Numbered from the stretch's first letter, positions 8,897 through 18,712 are shown. The stretch: DNA of 64,000 bases from JAZKFT01 sp965246935 (GCA_965246935.1 CBDFGC010000033.1:56093-120092), one strand, 5' to 3'. A program made the numbers and translations. The notes: a model not told the origin generated them from the sequence alone.

Positions 8897-9841
8897 ATGC
8901 CTGCTAAGAACCCTCCTGCCATTGGTAAATACATTGACCCGCTGGTTGATTTTGCTTTTAAGAAAATCTTTGGTTCCGAGCCAAACAAAGATTTGCTGAT
9001 TGACTTCCTGAATGAAGTATTCCGTGGCCGAAAACGTATTGCAGACCTGACTTACGGGAAAACAGAATATCCCGGTGATAGCGCTAAACAGGGTGGAGCC
9101 ATTTTTGACCTGATGTGTACCGGTGATACCGGCGAACAGTTTATTATTGAAGTGCAACGTGGAAGCCAAGTGTTCTTTACGGAACGTGCCTTATTTTATA
9201 CCAGCTGTTTAATTAGCGGCCAAGCTCCAAAAGGCAACCGTAGAAAGTGGGCTTACCAATTAAAAGAAGTTTATTTCATTGCCTTGTTAGACGGTTTTAC
9301 GTTGGATGGCAATCGGGGAGGCCCTTTTTTGCATGATATAGCACTGTGCAATAAGGAAACTGGAAAAATTTTTTACGACAAGCTAGGTTTTACCTATATC
9401 GAATTGTATAATTTTACAAAGAAGGAAGAGGATCTGGAAACAGAACTGGACAAATGGCTGTACGTACTCAAACACCTCAGCACTATGAAAAAGCTGCCAG
9501 CTTTCCTTCGGAAACCTATTTTTAGAAAACTATTCGCTATTGCAGAATACAGTAATATGACAAAGGAGGAAACTATGAAATATGACAGCAGCCTAAAGCG
9601 TAAATGGGATGATTACAGTGTAATGGAACACGCAAAATTAAAAGGTAGAGAACAAGGAATTCAGGAAGGAAAAGCACAAGGAATTCAGGAAGGAAGGCAG
9701 GAAGGAAGGCAGGAAGGAAGGCAGGAAGGAGAACATGCAAAAGCTATAACAGTAGCTAAAGAAATGAAAAAGGACAAAATGCCTGTTGTGCAAATTTCAA
9801 AGTTTACAGGTCTGTCAGTTGAAGAAATTGAAACCCTGTAA
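8897..9841 (+). CDS. Rpn-family recombination-promoting nuclease / PD-(D/E)XK nuclease family transposase-like protein
   Basis: 314 residues. The N-terminus IDPLVDFAFKKIFGSE is the hallmark of the Rpn/PF12784 family. It is followed by a PD-(D/E)XK-like core with IFDLMC, a Glu-Gly-rich linker and FIIEVQR (E-x-Q in the third position). E. coli Rpn proteins are DNA endonucleases that promote RecA-independent recombination, and some paralogues act in phage defence. The C-terminal 60 residues are a Gln-Glu-Gly repeat encoded by a 12-bp tandem repeat at 9686-9730, then a short helix. It stands alone, directly before recG. Members are usually multi-copy and mobile-like. Confidence 0.85.
   Translation: MPAKNPPAIGKYIDPLVDFAFKKIFGSEPNKDLLIDFLNEVFRGRKRIADLTYGKTEYPGDSAKQGGAIFDLMCTGDTGEQFIIEVQRGSQVFFTERALFYTSCLISGQAPKGNRRKWAYQLKEVYFIALLDGFTLDGNRGGPFLHDIALCNKETGKIFYDKLGFTYIELYNFTKKEEDLETELDKWLYVLKHLSTMKKLPAFLRKPIFRKLFAIAEYSNMTKEETMKYDSSLKRKWDDYSVMEHAKLKGREQGIQEGKAQGIQEGRQEGRQEGRQEGEHAKAITVAKEMKKDKMPVVQISKFTGLSVEEIETL
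9686..9730 (+). repeat. in-frame 12-bp tandem repeat
   Basis: CAGGAAGGAAGG occurs three full times (9686-9697, 9698-9709, 9710-9721) plus a partial fourth copy. Each unit codes four residues of the Gln-Glu-Gly-Arg tail, so changes in copy number keep the frame. Confidence 0.9.
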
Positions 9842-9982
9842 AAAATAATTCCTTAAGCCGTCTTATCCAAATCGTTTTTCTAAACAGGCCGGCTACGCAA
9901 GCTCTGACCCGAATCCCGTATTTTGCCGTAAAAATTTATCATCAGTACTACGGCTTCTATATTATCTTCTCCTATTGAATTT

Positions 9983-12052
9983 TTGAAAGGCGTTGGCCCG
10001 CAAAGGGCTGACCTGCTGAAAAAAGAACTCAGCATTTTCACCTTTGCCGACCTGCTCAATTTCTTCCCGTACCGGCATATTGATAAAACCAAAGTATTCC
10101 CGATTGGCGCCATCAACCTGCAAACAGAAACCATTCAGGTACGGGGCCGTATCAGTATGCTGGAAGAAGCCGGCGAAGGGCGTAGCCGCCGCCTGGTTGC
10201 TGCCCTGCGGGATGGAACCGGAGAGTTGGAACTCACCTGGTTTCAGGGTATCCAGCGCATCAAAAACATCATTGTGCCCGGCAACGAATATGTAGTGTTT
10301 GGCAAAGTAGTCTGGTTTGCCGGCCGGCCACAAATCACCCATCCTGAAATTGAATCGGCTACCGAGGATAGCAATGCCGGCAAAAATTTCCTGGAGCCGG
10401 TATATCCTACTACCGAAAAATTAAAGCAACGCTTTATTACCGGGCGTGCCATCGGCAAACTGACCGCCGCTTTATTACCCCTGGTTCATCCAACTGATCT
10501 TCCGGAATTTTTGCCGCAGGCCATTCTGGATGAGCAAAAGTTAATGCCCCGCTACGAGGCATACCTCAATATTCATTTTCCTAAAACACAGCAGCAGTAC
10601 GATGATGCCCTGTACCGCTTAAAGTTTGAGGAACTATTTGTAGTGCAAACCCGGCTGAACCTGGTACGCATCAAACGCCACCGCAGTAGCAAGGGCAACC
10701 TGTTTTCAACCGTAGGTCCGTTGTTCAATACATTTTACAATTTCCATTTACCTTTTCAACTTACCGGCGCTCAAAAGCGGGTACTGCGGGAAATACGTAC
10801 CGATTGTGGTGGTGGCCGTCAGATGAACCGTCTTTTACAGGGTGATGTAGGCAGCGGCAAGACGGTCGTTGCCCTCTTAAGCATGCTACTGGCCGCCGAC
10901 AATGGCTTCCAAAGTTGCCTGATGGCGCCAACAGAAATTTTATCCCGCCAGCATTTTAACGGCCTGAGCGAATTGCTGAAAGAGATGCCGCTAACCGTTC
11001 GCCTGCTTACCGGTAGCACCCCGGCACGGGAACGAAAAGCGATTTTAAAAGCAGCACTGGATGGCTCTTTGAATATTTTAATCGGTACCCATGCCTTAAT
11101 TGAAGATTCGGTACAATTTGCCAACCTGGGATTTGCCGTAGTGGACGAGCAGCACCGCTTTGGGGTGGAGCAACGGGCCAGCCTCTGGAAAAAAAATGCG
11201 ACCCCGCCCCATGTACTGGTAATGACAGCAACACCCATACCCCGTACACTGGCCATGACGGCGTATGGCGACCTGGATTACAGTATTATGGACGAATTGC
11301 CTCCGGGCAGGCAACCTATTCTTACCGTTCACCGTAAGGAGAGTACGAGAGCCAATGTGCTGGAATTTATAAGGGAAGAAATAAAGGGGGGCAGGCAGGC
11401 TTACGTTGTTTTCCCGCTGATTGAAGAAAGCGAAAAACTGGCCTACGAAAACCTGATGCGGGGCTACGAAAATATTAAAGCCTTTTTTCCGGAGCCAACT
11501 TACTGGATTAGCATGGTACACGGCAAAATGACGGCCGAAGAAAAAGAGATCAACATGCGGCGGTTTGTAACAGGCGATACGCATATTTTAGTAGGCACCA
11601 CCGTTATAGAAGTAGGTGTAAATGTGCCAAATGCAACCGTAATGATGATTGAAAGTGCCGAAAAGTTTGGCCTTAGCCAACTGCACCAGTTGCGGGGGCG
11701 GGTAGGCCGGGGCAGGGAAAAAAGCTACTGTATTTTAATGACCGGTGAAAAATTAGGGCAGGACGCACGTACCCGGCTGAAAACAATGTGCGAAACAACG
11801 GATGGTTTTAAAATAGCGGAAAAGGATCTGGAACTGCGTGGCCCCGGCGATATTGAAGGTACCCGCCAAAGCGGAACGCTGAATTTTAAATTGGCAAGTA
11901 TCATCAATGACCGGGAACTGATTGCCATAGCCCGTAAGGCCGCAGAAGTACTGGTAGAAGCCGACCCGGAACTGGAAAAATCAGCGAACGAAGCCTTAAA
12001 AAACTATATTTTAACACAGAAGGGCAAAACAATATGGAGTAAGATTTCGTAA
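9983..12052 (+). CDS. recG: ATP-dependent DNA helicase RecG
   Basis: About 690 residues, full length for RecG. Order: an N-terminal helical part, the wedge OB-fold (about residues 45-150), Walker A GDVGSGKT (near residue 287), the DEQH box with DEQHRFGVEQR (near 386), TATPIPRT, and the second helicase lobe with QLRGRVGRGRE and the C-terminal RecG region ELRGPGDIEGTRQ. It remodels stalled forks and branch-migrates junctions. There is no ATG or GTG: the frame is open from 9932 and the conserved SPIEFLKGVGP opening begins before the TTG at 9983. The true start may be a rare codon (ATC 9941 or ATA 9959). TTG is given as a conservative choice. Confidence 0.95.
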   Translation: MKGVGPQRADLLKKELSIFTFADLLNFFPYRHIDKTKVFPIGAINLQTETIQVRGRISMLEEAGEGRSRRLVAALRDGTGELELTWFQGIQRIKNIIVPGNEYVVFGKVVWFAGRPQITHPEIESATEDSNAGKNFLEPVYPTTEKLKQRFITGRAIGKLTAALLPLVHPTDLPEFLPQAILDEQKLMPRYEAYLNIHFPKTQQQYDDALYRLKFEELFVVQTRLNLVRIKRHRSSKGNLFSTVGPLFNTFYNFHLPFQLTGAQKRVLREIRTDCGGGRQMNRLLQGDVGSGKTVVALLSMLLAADNGFQSCLMAPTEILSRQHFNGLSELLKEMPLTVRLLTGSTPARERKAILKAALDGSLNILIGTHALIEDSVQFANLGFAVVDEQHRFGVEQRASLWKKNATPPHVLVMTATPIPRTLAMTAYGDLDYSIMDELPPGRQPILTVHRKESTRANVLEFIREEIKGGRQAYVVFPLIEESEKLAYENLMRGYENIKAFFPEPTYWISMVHGKMTAEEKEINMRRFVTGDTHILVGTTVIEVGVNVPNATVMMIESAEKFGLSQLHQLRGRVGRGREKSYCILMTGEKLGQDARTRLKTMCETTDGFKIAEKDLELRGPGDIEGTRQSGTLNFKLASIINDRELIAIARKAAEVLVEADPELEKSANEALKNYILTQKGKTIWSKIS

Positions 12053-12280
12053 TAAGTTATGTATATTTTACAGTACAAACCTCTTTCTCTTTACAGCTTT
12101 GGATAATTGCCGGAATCTGGTGAATTATTATTTTTTTTTGCGTATGTTTATGTTTTGGCGCCGCTATGGGTATGGAATAGGAATTGCTATATGAAAAACT
12201 GATACCTTACGGTAGCCCCGGTTCATCTGCCGCATTTCCATCCTTTCTGTTTTCAATGATTTTGTAATTACACTTCCTGA

Positions 12281-15200
12281 ATGATCAGATATAAATTTTG
12301 GTTTCTGTTGCTGCTTTCAATAGCTACCGGGAGCAGCTTTGCGCAAAACCTGGAACTGGTAGAAAATAAGGGCCAGTGGGATGAACATATAAAACTAAAG
12401 GGCGCTATGAACAATGGTGCTTTTTTCCTGCAGGCACAGGGATACAGGGTGGTTCAGCATAACGAAGCAGATTTAAAAACCATCTATACTTTTAGCCATG
12501 GCAGTACGGATGATGCAAACGGGTCTGCAGCTAAATACGTGAAAGGAGGAAACCCCGGAGAAGAGGACGTTATTACGCTCCGTTCACATGCTTACGAGGT
12601 ACTGTTTAGCGGCAGCAATGCGGCTCCGCAAATTATGATGGAGAAACCTCAGCCGGGCTATAATAATTACTTTACCGGTAACGACCCTTCCAAATGGGCA
12701 ACGGGTTGTAAAATCTATAATGCAGCCACTTATAAAAATGTGTACCCCGGTATTGATGTACGCTACTATAGCAGCAATGGCAGGCTTAAATATGATATTA
12801 TTATCCAGCCTAATGCCGATATATCGAAGCTGGCTTTGCAATACACGGGTGTTGACGGGCTGGAAGTAAAAGATGGTAATCTGCATATCAAAACTTCGGT
12901 AGGCGACATAGAAGAGCAATACCCTTATAGCTATCAATTACAGGATGGTATGCGTACACCGGTTGAGTGCAGGTATAAAGTAACAGGTAATACTTTACGG
13001 TTTCAGTTAGGCAGTTATAACCGTTCTTCTGTTTTAATAATAGATCCAACTTTAATATTTTCAACCTTTACCGGCAGCAGCAGCGATAACTGGGGCTACA
13101 CAGCTACATATGGGCCTGGCGGTGTGGCTTATGGTGGCGGTATTGTATTTGGTACAGGCTACCCCGTAAGCCTGGGTGCTTTTCAAACTACATTCGGCGG
13201 AGGTGATAATAGCACGGGTGAGCAATCAGGTTATGACATAGGCATCATTAAACTAAGCGCCAGCGGCTCACAGCGTTTATATGCAACCTATGTTGGCGGC
13301 AGCAGCAACGAAGCTCCGCACAGTATGATCGTTGATGCCCAGGGTAACCTCATTGTTGCAGGCCGTACCAAGTCGGGTAATTTTCCTGTACGAGGTACGG
13401 GTGTACTTGGTACCGGTGGTGGATGGGATATTGTGATTTTTAAATTAAGTGCAGCCGGTAATACCCTGATCGGTTCCTTACGGTTAGGAGGCTCTAAAGA
13501 TGATGGCGTAAATATCCGCAACAAGTATTTTGGTTCCGGACCTCACCGGGAAAGCCTGATGCAGAATTATGGGGATGACAGCCGTAGTGAAGTAATACTG
13601 GACGGCGCTGGTAATATCCTGCTTGCTTCCTGTACACAGGATACTACCTTTCCGGTAACAGCTAATGCTGCACAACTGTCGAAATCCAAACAACAGGATG
13701 CACTGCTATTAAAGTTTGATCCTAATCTTACCACCCTTACCTATGGCACATTTATAGGAGGAGATGGAAATGATGCAGCATATGTATTGAGCATCAGTCC
13801 CGAAACCGGGAATATATATGTAGGCGGAGGCACGGAAAGCACCAATTTCCCAGGCGATAAAACCGGCGTTTCAGGCCCGGTTCTGCACGGTGGAAACGGT
13901 GACATAGATGGCTTTGTTGCCGAGTTTTCTCCTTCGGGAACTACGCTTATCCGGTCTACCTTTATAGGCACCCCATCTATAGATCAGATATATGGTCTTA
14001 AGTTCGACCGCTTTGGTTTTCCATATATCATGGGTACTTCTTTGGGAAATTTCCCGGTACAAAATGCCGCCTTCAGCCAAAGCAATGGAAAGCAGTTTAT
14101 TATCAAACTTAAAAAAGACCTGAGTGGTTATGTTTACGCTACGGTATTCGGCAGTGGCGGATCTTCTCCAAATATTTCACCTATCGCTTTCCTGGTTGAC
14201 CGTTGTGAAAACGTATATATATCCGGCTGGGGCGGTGCTGTTTCAAATGTTCAGCCATCGTTTTTCAATTCCGGTACATTAGGGATGAGTGTAACACCAG
14301 ACGCCGTTAAAAGTACGACTGACGGCAGGGATTTTTACTTTTTTGTATTACAACGGGATGCTGTTGCCCAATTGTATGGAAGCTTTTTTGGCCAGACAAG
14401 TACCAATGGCAGCGGGTTTACCGACCATGTGGATGGTGGCACCAGCCGGTTTGATGAGAATGGGGTCATTTACCAGGCCATCTGTGCCAATTGTGGCAGG
14501 GATGTTCCTTTTCCTACTACGCCAGGCGTATGGGCAGCTAACAACGGGGCCAGCCAATGTAATGAGGCCATTGTAAAAATTGAATTTAACCTGGCAGGTA
14601 TTAATTCAGGTGTAAAAAGTTCTATTGGTACCGTAGAAGGTGATACCAGTGGCTGCGTACCGGTAACCGTATCATTCAGAGATACAGTGGCTTTGGGCAA
14701 ATCATTTGAATGGAGTTTCGGTGATGGTTCTCCTTCTGTAACAACCCTTACTGCTACTACTTCGCATACCTATACTGCAGTAGGCGTTTACACCGTCAGG
14801 CTTATTGCCATCGACAGTTCCAAATGTTTTCCCCGTGATACCTCGTATGTAAATATTCATATACGGGAAGATTATGCAAATCTAAATGCCCGTGCAGCCA
14901 AGTTGCCGCCCTGCCAGTCCACTACTTATCGGTTTGATAATCTTTCCAATCCTTATACCGGTAAACCTTTTAAGGCAAATTCATTCCGCTGGATATGGGG
15001 TGATGGAACAGCAGATGTAATTACCGGGCCAGCACCTGTAAATCACACTTATCCCGGCATTGGTACATATAATGCAAAACTGGTTTTGGAGGATACAAAT
15101 TACTGTAATGCACCGGATAGCTTTCTATTGACCATACGTGTTTCGCCTAATGTAAGAGCTTCCACTACTACCCCGTTAAGCGGTTGTGCACCTTACAACG

Positions 15201-15919
15201 CATTATTCACAAATACTTCTTTAGGTGGTACTAATTTCTTCTGGGATTTTGGTGATGGAACTTTCAGCCAGGAAATCAACCCTGTTCACCTTTATCCTAC
15301 GCCGGGCATTTACCGGGTAAAATTAACTGCTATTGATTCAGGCACCTGTAATGGCATCGATACTGCTTTTTATAACATTACGGTAAGTGGAAGCCCTACT
15401 GCTGCATTCAGTTATAACCCCAACCCGCCACAGCAGAATACCATTAGCATATTTACCAACAATTCAACAGGTGCAGTACGCTTCCGCTGGTATTTTGGTG
15501 ATGGCGACAGCCTTTACACATTCCGACAAGATACAACGGTGAGGCACTTATACAATGCATCCCAGCAATTTCAGCCATGTTTAGTAGCTATTAACCAGTT
15601 TGGTTGCCGGGATACATCCTGCCAAAACCTGGATGCCATTGTTTCGTCGTTATTAGATGTACCAAATGCCTTTACACCAAACGGGGATGGTGTGAATGAT
15701 AAGGCTGTTGTAATTGGTTTTGGCATTACCCGGATGACCTTCCGGATTTATAATCGCTGGGGTCAGTTGGTATTTGAAACCAATGACCGGAAACAGGGAT
15801 GGGATGGAAGGTTTAATGGCAAACCACAGCCCATGGAAGTATATGCCTATACCCTGGATGCTGAATATTTTGACGGTAAAAAGGAACGAAAGCAGGGAGA
15901 TATTACGCTGATAAGATAA
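12281..15919 (+). CDS. PKD-repeat surface/secreted protein with type B (gliding-motility) C-terminal sorting domain
   Basis: 1212 residues. Signal peptide at 1-21 ending SSFAQ, then an N-terminal domain typical of large Bacteroidota surface proteins starting LVENKGQW. Next come SBBP-like beta-propeller repeats (about 250-640) with repeated YGT/YAT-F-GG-DA signatures. Four PKD-like domains follow (about 770-1130) with FGDG/WGDGT motifs. The type B C-terminal domain starts VPNAFTPNGDGVND and includes YNRWGQLVFE and GWDG. Such proteins cross the outer membrane by type IX secretion and are often tethered for adhesion or gliding. The PorP/SprF gene 288 bases downstream is its likely dedicated partner, as with SprB-SprF. 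Confidence 0.9.
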   Translation: MIRYKFWFLLLLSIATGSSFAQNLELVENKGQWDEHIKLKGAMNNGAFFLQAQGYRVVQHNEADLKTIYTFSHGSTDDANGSAAKYVKGGNPGEEDVITLRSHAYEVLFSGSNAAPQIMMEKPQPGYNNYFTGNDPSKWATGCKIYNAATYKNVYPGIDVRYYSSNGRLKYDIIIQPNADISKLALQYTGVDGLEVKDGNLHIKTSVGDIEEQYPYSYQLQDGMRTPVECRYKVTGNTLRFQLGSYNRSSVLIIDPTLIFSTFTGSSSDNWGYTATYGPGGVAYGGGIVFGTGYPVSLGAFQTTFGGGDNSTGEQSGYDIGIIKLSASGSQRLYATYVGGSSNEAPHSMIVDAQGNLIVAGRTKSGNFPVRGTGVLGTGGGWDIVIFKLSAAGNTLIGSLRLGGSKDDGVNIRNKYFGSGPHRESLMQNYGDDSRSEVILDGAGNILLASCTQDTTFPVTANAAQLSKSKQQDALLLKFDPNLTTLTYGTFIGGDGNDAAYVLSISPETGNIYVGGGTESTNFPGDKTGVSGPVLHGGNGDIDGFVAEFSPSGTTLIRSTFIGTPSIDQIYGLKFDRFGFPYIMGTSLGNFPVQNAAFSQSNGKQFIIKLKKDLSGYVYATVFGSGGSSPNISPIAFLVDRCENVYISGWGGAVSNVQPSFFNSGTLGMSVTPDAVKSTTDGRDFYFFVLQRDAVAQLYGSFFGQTSTNGSGFTDHVDGGTSRFDENGVIYQAICANCGRDVPFPTTPGVWAANNGASQCNEAIVKIEFNLAGINSGVKSSIGTVEGDTSGCVPVTVSFRDTVALGKSFEWSFGDGSPSVTTLTATTSHTYTAVGVYTVRLIAIDSSKCFPRDTSYVNIHIREDYANLNARAAKLPPCQSTTYRFDNLSNPYTGKPFKANSFRWIWGDGTADVITGPAPVNHTYPGIGTYNAKLVLEDTNYCNAPDSFLLTIRVSPNVRASTTTPLSGCAPYNALFTNTSLGGTNFFWDFGDGTFSQEINPVHLYPTPGIYRVKLTAIDSGTCNGIDTAFYNITVSGSPTAAFSYNPNPPQQNTISIFTNNSTGAVRFRWYFGDGDSLYTFRQDTTVRHLYNASQQFQPCLVAINQFGCRDTSCQNLDAIVSSLLDVPNAFTPNGDGVNDKAVVIGFGITRMTFRIYNRWGQLVFETNDRKQGWDGRFNGKPQPMEVYAYTLDAEYFDGKKERKQGDITLIR

Positions 15920-16207
15920 TGTGCTAATGAATACAAATAGGCAATGTGCAATAAGCAAGTAAGCAATAAATTTAAATTGAATACAAATGACCAATTGTAT
16001 TTCGCCCTGTAAGGGCAGCACTACTCCAACATAGGGCAACGCCCTATGAAAAAAGGGTAATAATGAGTCCAAAAAGTTCATCTTGAAAGGTGAGATTTAA
16101 GAACTTTAAACTTTGAACCTTGAACTTTAAACGGCTTCCAACCTGCTAACCAAAACTGCTGATGATTGAGGAATTATAGATAATCAAAAGAAAAGAAGCG
16201 AAAGAAA

Positions 16208-17260
16208 ATGAGTGCATATTCATCAACCAAATTTGGCATAAGGCCGTCAGCCTTTGTAGCCATGATCGTTATACTGTTTTCAGCCAACCGGCTTCAGGCG
16301 CAGGATCTGCACTTCAGCCAGTTTATGAATAATCCTTTGTTAACCAATCCCGCTAATACTGGCTTCAACCCGGATTATGATTACCGCATTGGCGCCAGCT
16401 ACCGCAATCAGTGGGCAAGCATACCAATACCTTATAAAACCATGAGCATTTGGGGCGACTGGCAGGTTCTCCGGGATCGTTTTGAAAATGGCTGGCTGGG
16501 TGTAGGTGGCGTACTGCTGCGGGATGTAGCCGGGTCCGGCAATCTTACTTCTACCAAAGTGTATGGCAGCGTAGCTTATCACCAGGAATTAGGATACAAG
16601 AGCCTGATTACTGCCGGCTTCAATATTGGCTATGCATCCAAAAGTATTGACCTTACGAAGTACCATTTTGAAAGCCAGTGGACAGGTAAGTTTTTTGACG
16701 CCGGCTTTCCTACAGGAGAAAAATTTGCATATAGCCAGGTTGGCTACATTGACTTGCAGGCAGGCCTTAACTACGCCTATTTTGCTAACAATAACTTATA
16801 CCTGAACGGAGGTGTAAGCCTGATGCACCTGAATCAGCCCAGAGAGAGTTTTTTTAGTGTTGAAGAAAGTAATAATAAAATTCCGATGCGTTATACCGCA
16901 TTTGCCAATGCCTCTGTTAAGCTAAACGACCAATGGATCATCAACCCAAATGCTTATTACAGTAACCAGACGGGGGCCAGCGAAATAGTGGGTGGGCTGA
17001 TGGCACAGTACAACCTGAGTGGCGATGGTGAAACTCAATTGCTCGGCGGCGCTTATTACCGCAACGGAGATGCAGCTATTGCCATGATCGGTTTGGAACT
17101 AAAAGGGATCAGGGTAACGTTTACGTATGATGCTACGGTATCGTCTCTTAAAGATTACAATGCCGGCCGGGGTGCTGCAGAGTTCTCTGCGGTTAAATAT
17201 GGCAGTTATGTTGATAATAATGGCCTGCGGGACGTACGCTGCCCCAGCTTTAAGAATTAA
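16208..17260 (+). CDS. PorP/SprF family type IX secretion system membrane protein
   Basis: 350 residues. The signal sequence ends near residue 31 (NRLQAQ), followed by the family opening DLHFSQFMNNPLLTNPANTG and a beta-barrel-like body with alternating aromatic strands. PorP/SprF proteins sit in the outer membrane and hold or present type B domain cargo after export by the type IX machinery. The gene lies in the same direction just after the 1212-residue cargo gene and is followed by a strong hairpin, which supports a two-gene unit. It is not one of the core machinery genes (porK-porN, sov), none of which is in the window. Confidence 0.92.
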   Translation: MSAYSSTKFGIRPSAFVAMIVILFSANRLQAQDLHFSQFMNNPLLTNPANTGFNPDYDYRIGASYRNQWASIPIPYKTMSIWGDWQVLRDRFENGWLGVGGVLLRDVAGSGNLTSTKVYGSVAYHQELGYKSLITAGFNIGYASKSIDLTKYHFESQWTGKFFDAGFPTGEKFAYSQVGYIDLQAGLNYAYFANNNLYLNGGVSLMHLNQPRESFFSVEESNNKIPMRYTAFANASVKLNDQWIINPNAYYSNQTGASEIVGGLMAQYNLSGDGETQLLGGAYYRNGDAAIAMIGLELKGIRVTFTYDATVSSLKDYNAGRGAAEFSAVKYGSYVDNNGLRDVRCPSFKN

Positions 17261-17276
17261 AGAATATACACAGGAC

Positions 17277-17337
17277 GACGGCATCGCTTAATATGAATGA
17301 TAACCATTCACGAACGTTAAGCGATGCCGTCTTTATT
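17277..17337 (+). terminator. hairpin of the GACGGCATCGC family after porP/sprF
   Basis: GACGGCATCGCTTA (17277-17290) pairs with TAAGCGATGCCGTC (17318-17331). Inside, GAATG and CATTC pair again around ATAAC, and TTTATTTTG follows. It is well placed to end the porP/sprF transcript and also belongs to a repeat family (17356-17435 and 32376-32438). Confidence 0.65.
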
Positions 17338-17355
17338 TTGAATACATCAAACCGT

Positions 17356-17435
17356 GGCATCGCAAAGCAATAACAAGGACGGCATCGCTGTTGCTTTGTT
17401 CAAATCCGATTTTCATTCGAAGCGATGCCGTCCTT
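17356..17435. repeat. second GACGGCATCGC hairpin with a competing fold
   Basis: AAGGACGGCATCGCT (17375-17389) pairs with AGCGATGCCGTCCTT (17421-17435). CAAAGCAA (17363-17370) can instead pair with TTGCTTTG (17391-17398), which would trap the left arm of the long stem. An extra GGCATCGC at 17356-17363 can also pair with 17422-17429. It lies 26 bases before the cinA start. Confidence 0.6.
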
Positions 17436-17450
17436 TTCTTTTAATCCCTT

Positions 17451-17457
17451 TACTTTG
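17451..17457 (+). promoter_or_regulatory. possible -7 element of cinA
   Basis: TACTTTG, close to the Bacteroidota -7 consensus TAnnTTTG, lies five bases before the cinA ATG at 17462. A transcript from it would be nearly leaderless. A T-rich patch about 15-19 bases upstream could be the -33 element. Confidence 0.35.
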
Positions 17458-17461
17458 ACCT

Positions 17462-18712
17462 ATGCAAGAAACAGTTGCAAGTATTATCACCATTGGCGAT
17501 GAACTGCTGATAGGCCAGGTAATTGATACCAACAGTGCCTGGATGGCGCAGGAATTAAACAAGATTGGTGTACCGGTAAAGCACCGGCTTGCCGTAGGCG
17601 ATAATTGGGATGACATCTGGCAGGCGCTGGATGCCGAAGCAAAACAGGCATCTGTCATTCTCATTACCGGTGGCCTCGGCCCTACCGCCGACGATATTAC
17701 AAAGCCACTGCTCTGCGAATACTTTGAGGGTAAAATGGTAGTGGATCAGGGTGCGCTGGACAATGTAACAGCCATTTTCAGAAAGTTAAACCGCCCGATG
17801 ATTGAACGTAACCGGAAGCAGGCCGAAGTTCCGGATACCTGCACGGTTATTCAAAATAAGCGTGGCACCGCACCGGGCATGTGGTTCGAAAAGGCCGGCG
17901 TACTATTTATAAGCATGCCTGGCGTACCAAACGAAATGAAGGGCATGATGGAAACTTATGTGCTGCCACAACTACAACTGCGTTTACCACAGCAAAGCAT
18001 CCTCCACCGTACGTTGCTTACGGCAGGGGTAGGCGAATCTTTTCTGGCCGATTTAATAGAAGAATGGGAAACTGCCCTTCCCCCCCATTTAAAACTGGCT
18101 TACCTGCCTAACTATGGTATGGTACGCCTGCGCCTCACCGGTAAAGGACCTGATAAAGCAGAACTTGAAACAGCAATGGCGCTGCAGTTTGAGCAACTGC
18201 AAACATTGGTAAAAGAATACCTGGTAACGGCTGAAGATGAACCAATGCAAAAAGTAGTTACTAATTTATTACAGCAACAGGCGGCTACCCTAAGCACAGC
18301 CGAAAGCTGTACCGGAGGTTATATTGCCCATTTGATAACGGCTCAGCCCGGCGCTTCTGACTATTTTAAAGGGAGTGTAGTAGCTTACTCATACGAAGCC
18401 AAAGAAAAACTGCTCGGTGTAAATAACCATTTGCTTCAAATAAAGGGCGCCGTATCAGAGGAGATCGTTACAGAAATGGTGAGCGGTGCATTAGCAAAAT
18501 TTGAGTCCACATATGCTATTGCGGTGAGTGGTATTATGGGGCCGGGCGGCGGAACAGATAACAAACCGGTTGGCACTGTTTGGGTAGCTGTGGGTAATGC
18601 CAACAAAATTGAAACGCAACGTTTTCATTTCCGGTTCGACCGCCAGCGTAATATTGAACTAACGGCAGTAAATACACTGAATCTGCTGCGGAAGTTTATG
18701 TTATCGGCCTAA
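17462..18712 (+). CDS. cinA: competence/damage-inducible protein CinA (nicotinamide-nucleotide amidase)
   Basis: 416 residues with the two expected domains. Residues 1-170 are a MoCF/COG1058 domain with TIGDELLIGQVIDTNS, LITGGLGPTADDITK and the GVPNEMKGM loop, associated with ADP-ribose or FAD pyrophosphatase activity. Residues 255-414 are the CinA C-terminal amidase with LSTAESCTGGYIAHLIT and SGIMGPGGGT, which deamidates NMN in pyridine-nucleotide recycling. The length is normal. The NAD(P)HX repair gene at 22731 belongs to the same broad area of nucleotide maintenance but is not co-transcribed. The start is a clear ATG after a hairpin-rich gap. Confidence 0.95.
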   Translation: MQETVASIITIGDELLIGQVIDTNSAWMAQELNKIGVPVKHRLAVGDNWDDIWQALDAEAKQASVILITGGLGPTADDITKPLLCEYFEGKMVVDQGALDNVTAIFRKLNRPMIERNRKQAEVPDTCTVIQNKRGTAPGMWFEKAGVLFISMPGVPNEMKGMMETYVLPQLQLRLPQQSILHRTLLTAGVGESFLADLIEEWETALPPHLKLAYLPNYGMVRLRLTGKGPDKAELETAMALQFEQLQTLVKEYLVTAEDEPMQKVVTNLLQQQAATLSTAESCTGGYIAHLITAQPGASDYFKGSVVAYSYEAKEKLLGVNNHLLQIKGAVSEEIVTEMVSGALAKFESTYAIAVSGIMGPGGGTDNKPVGTVWVAVGNANKIETQRFHFRFDRQRNIELTAVNTLNLLRKFMLSA

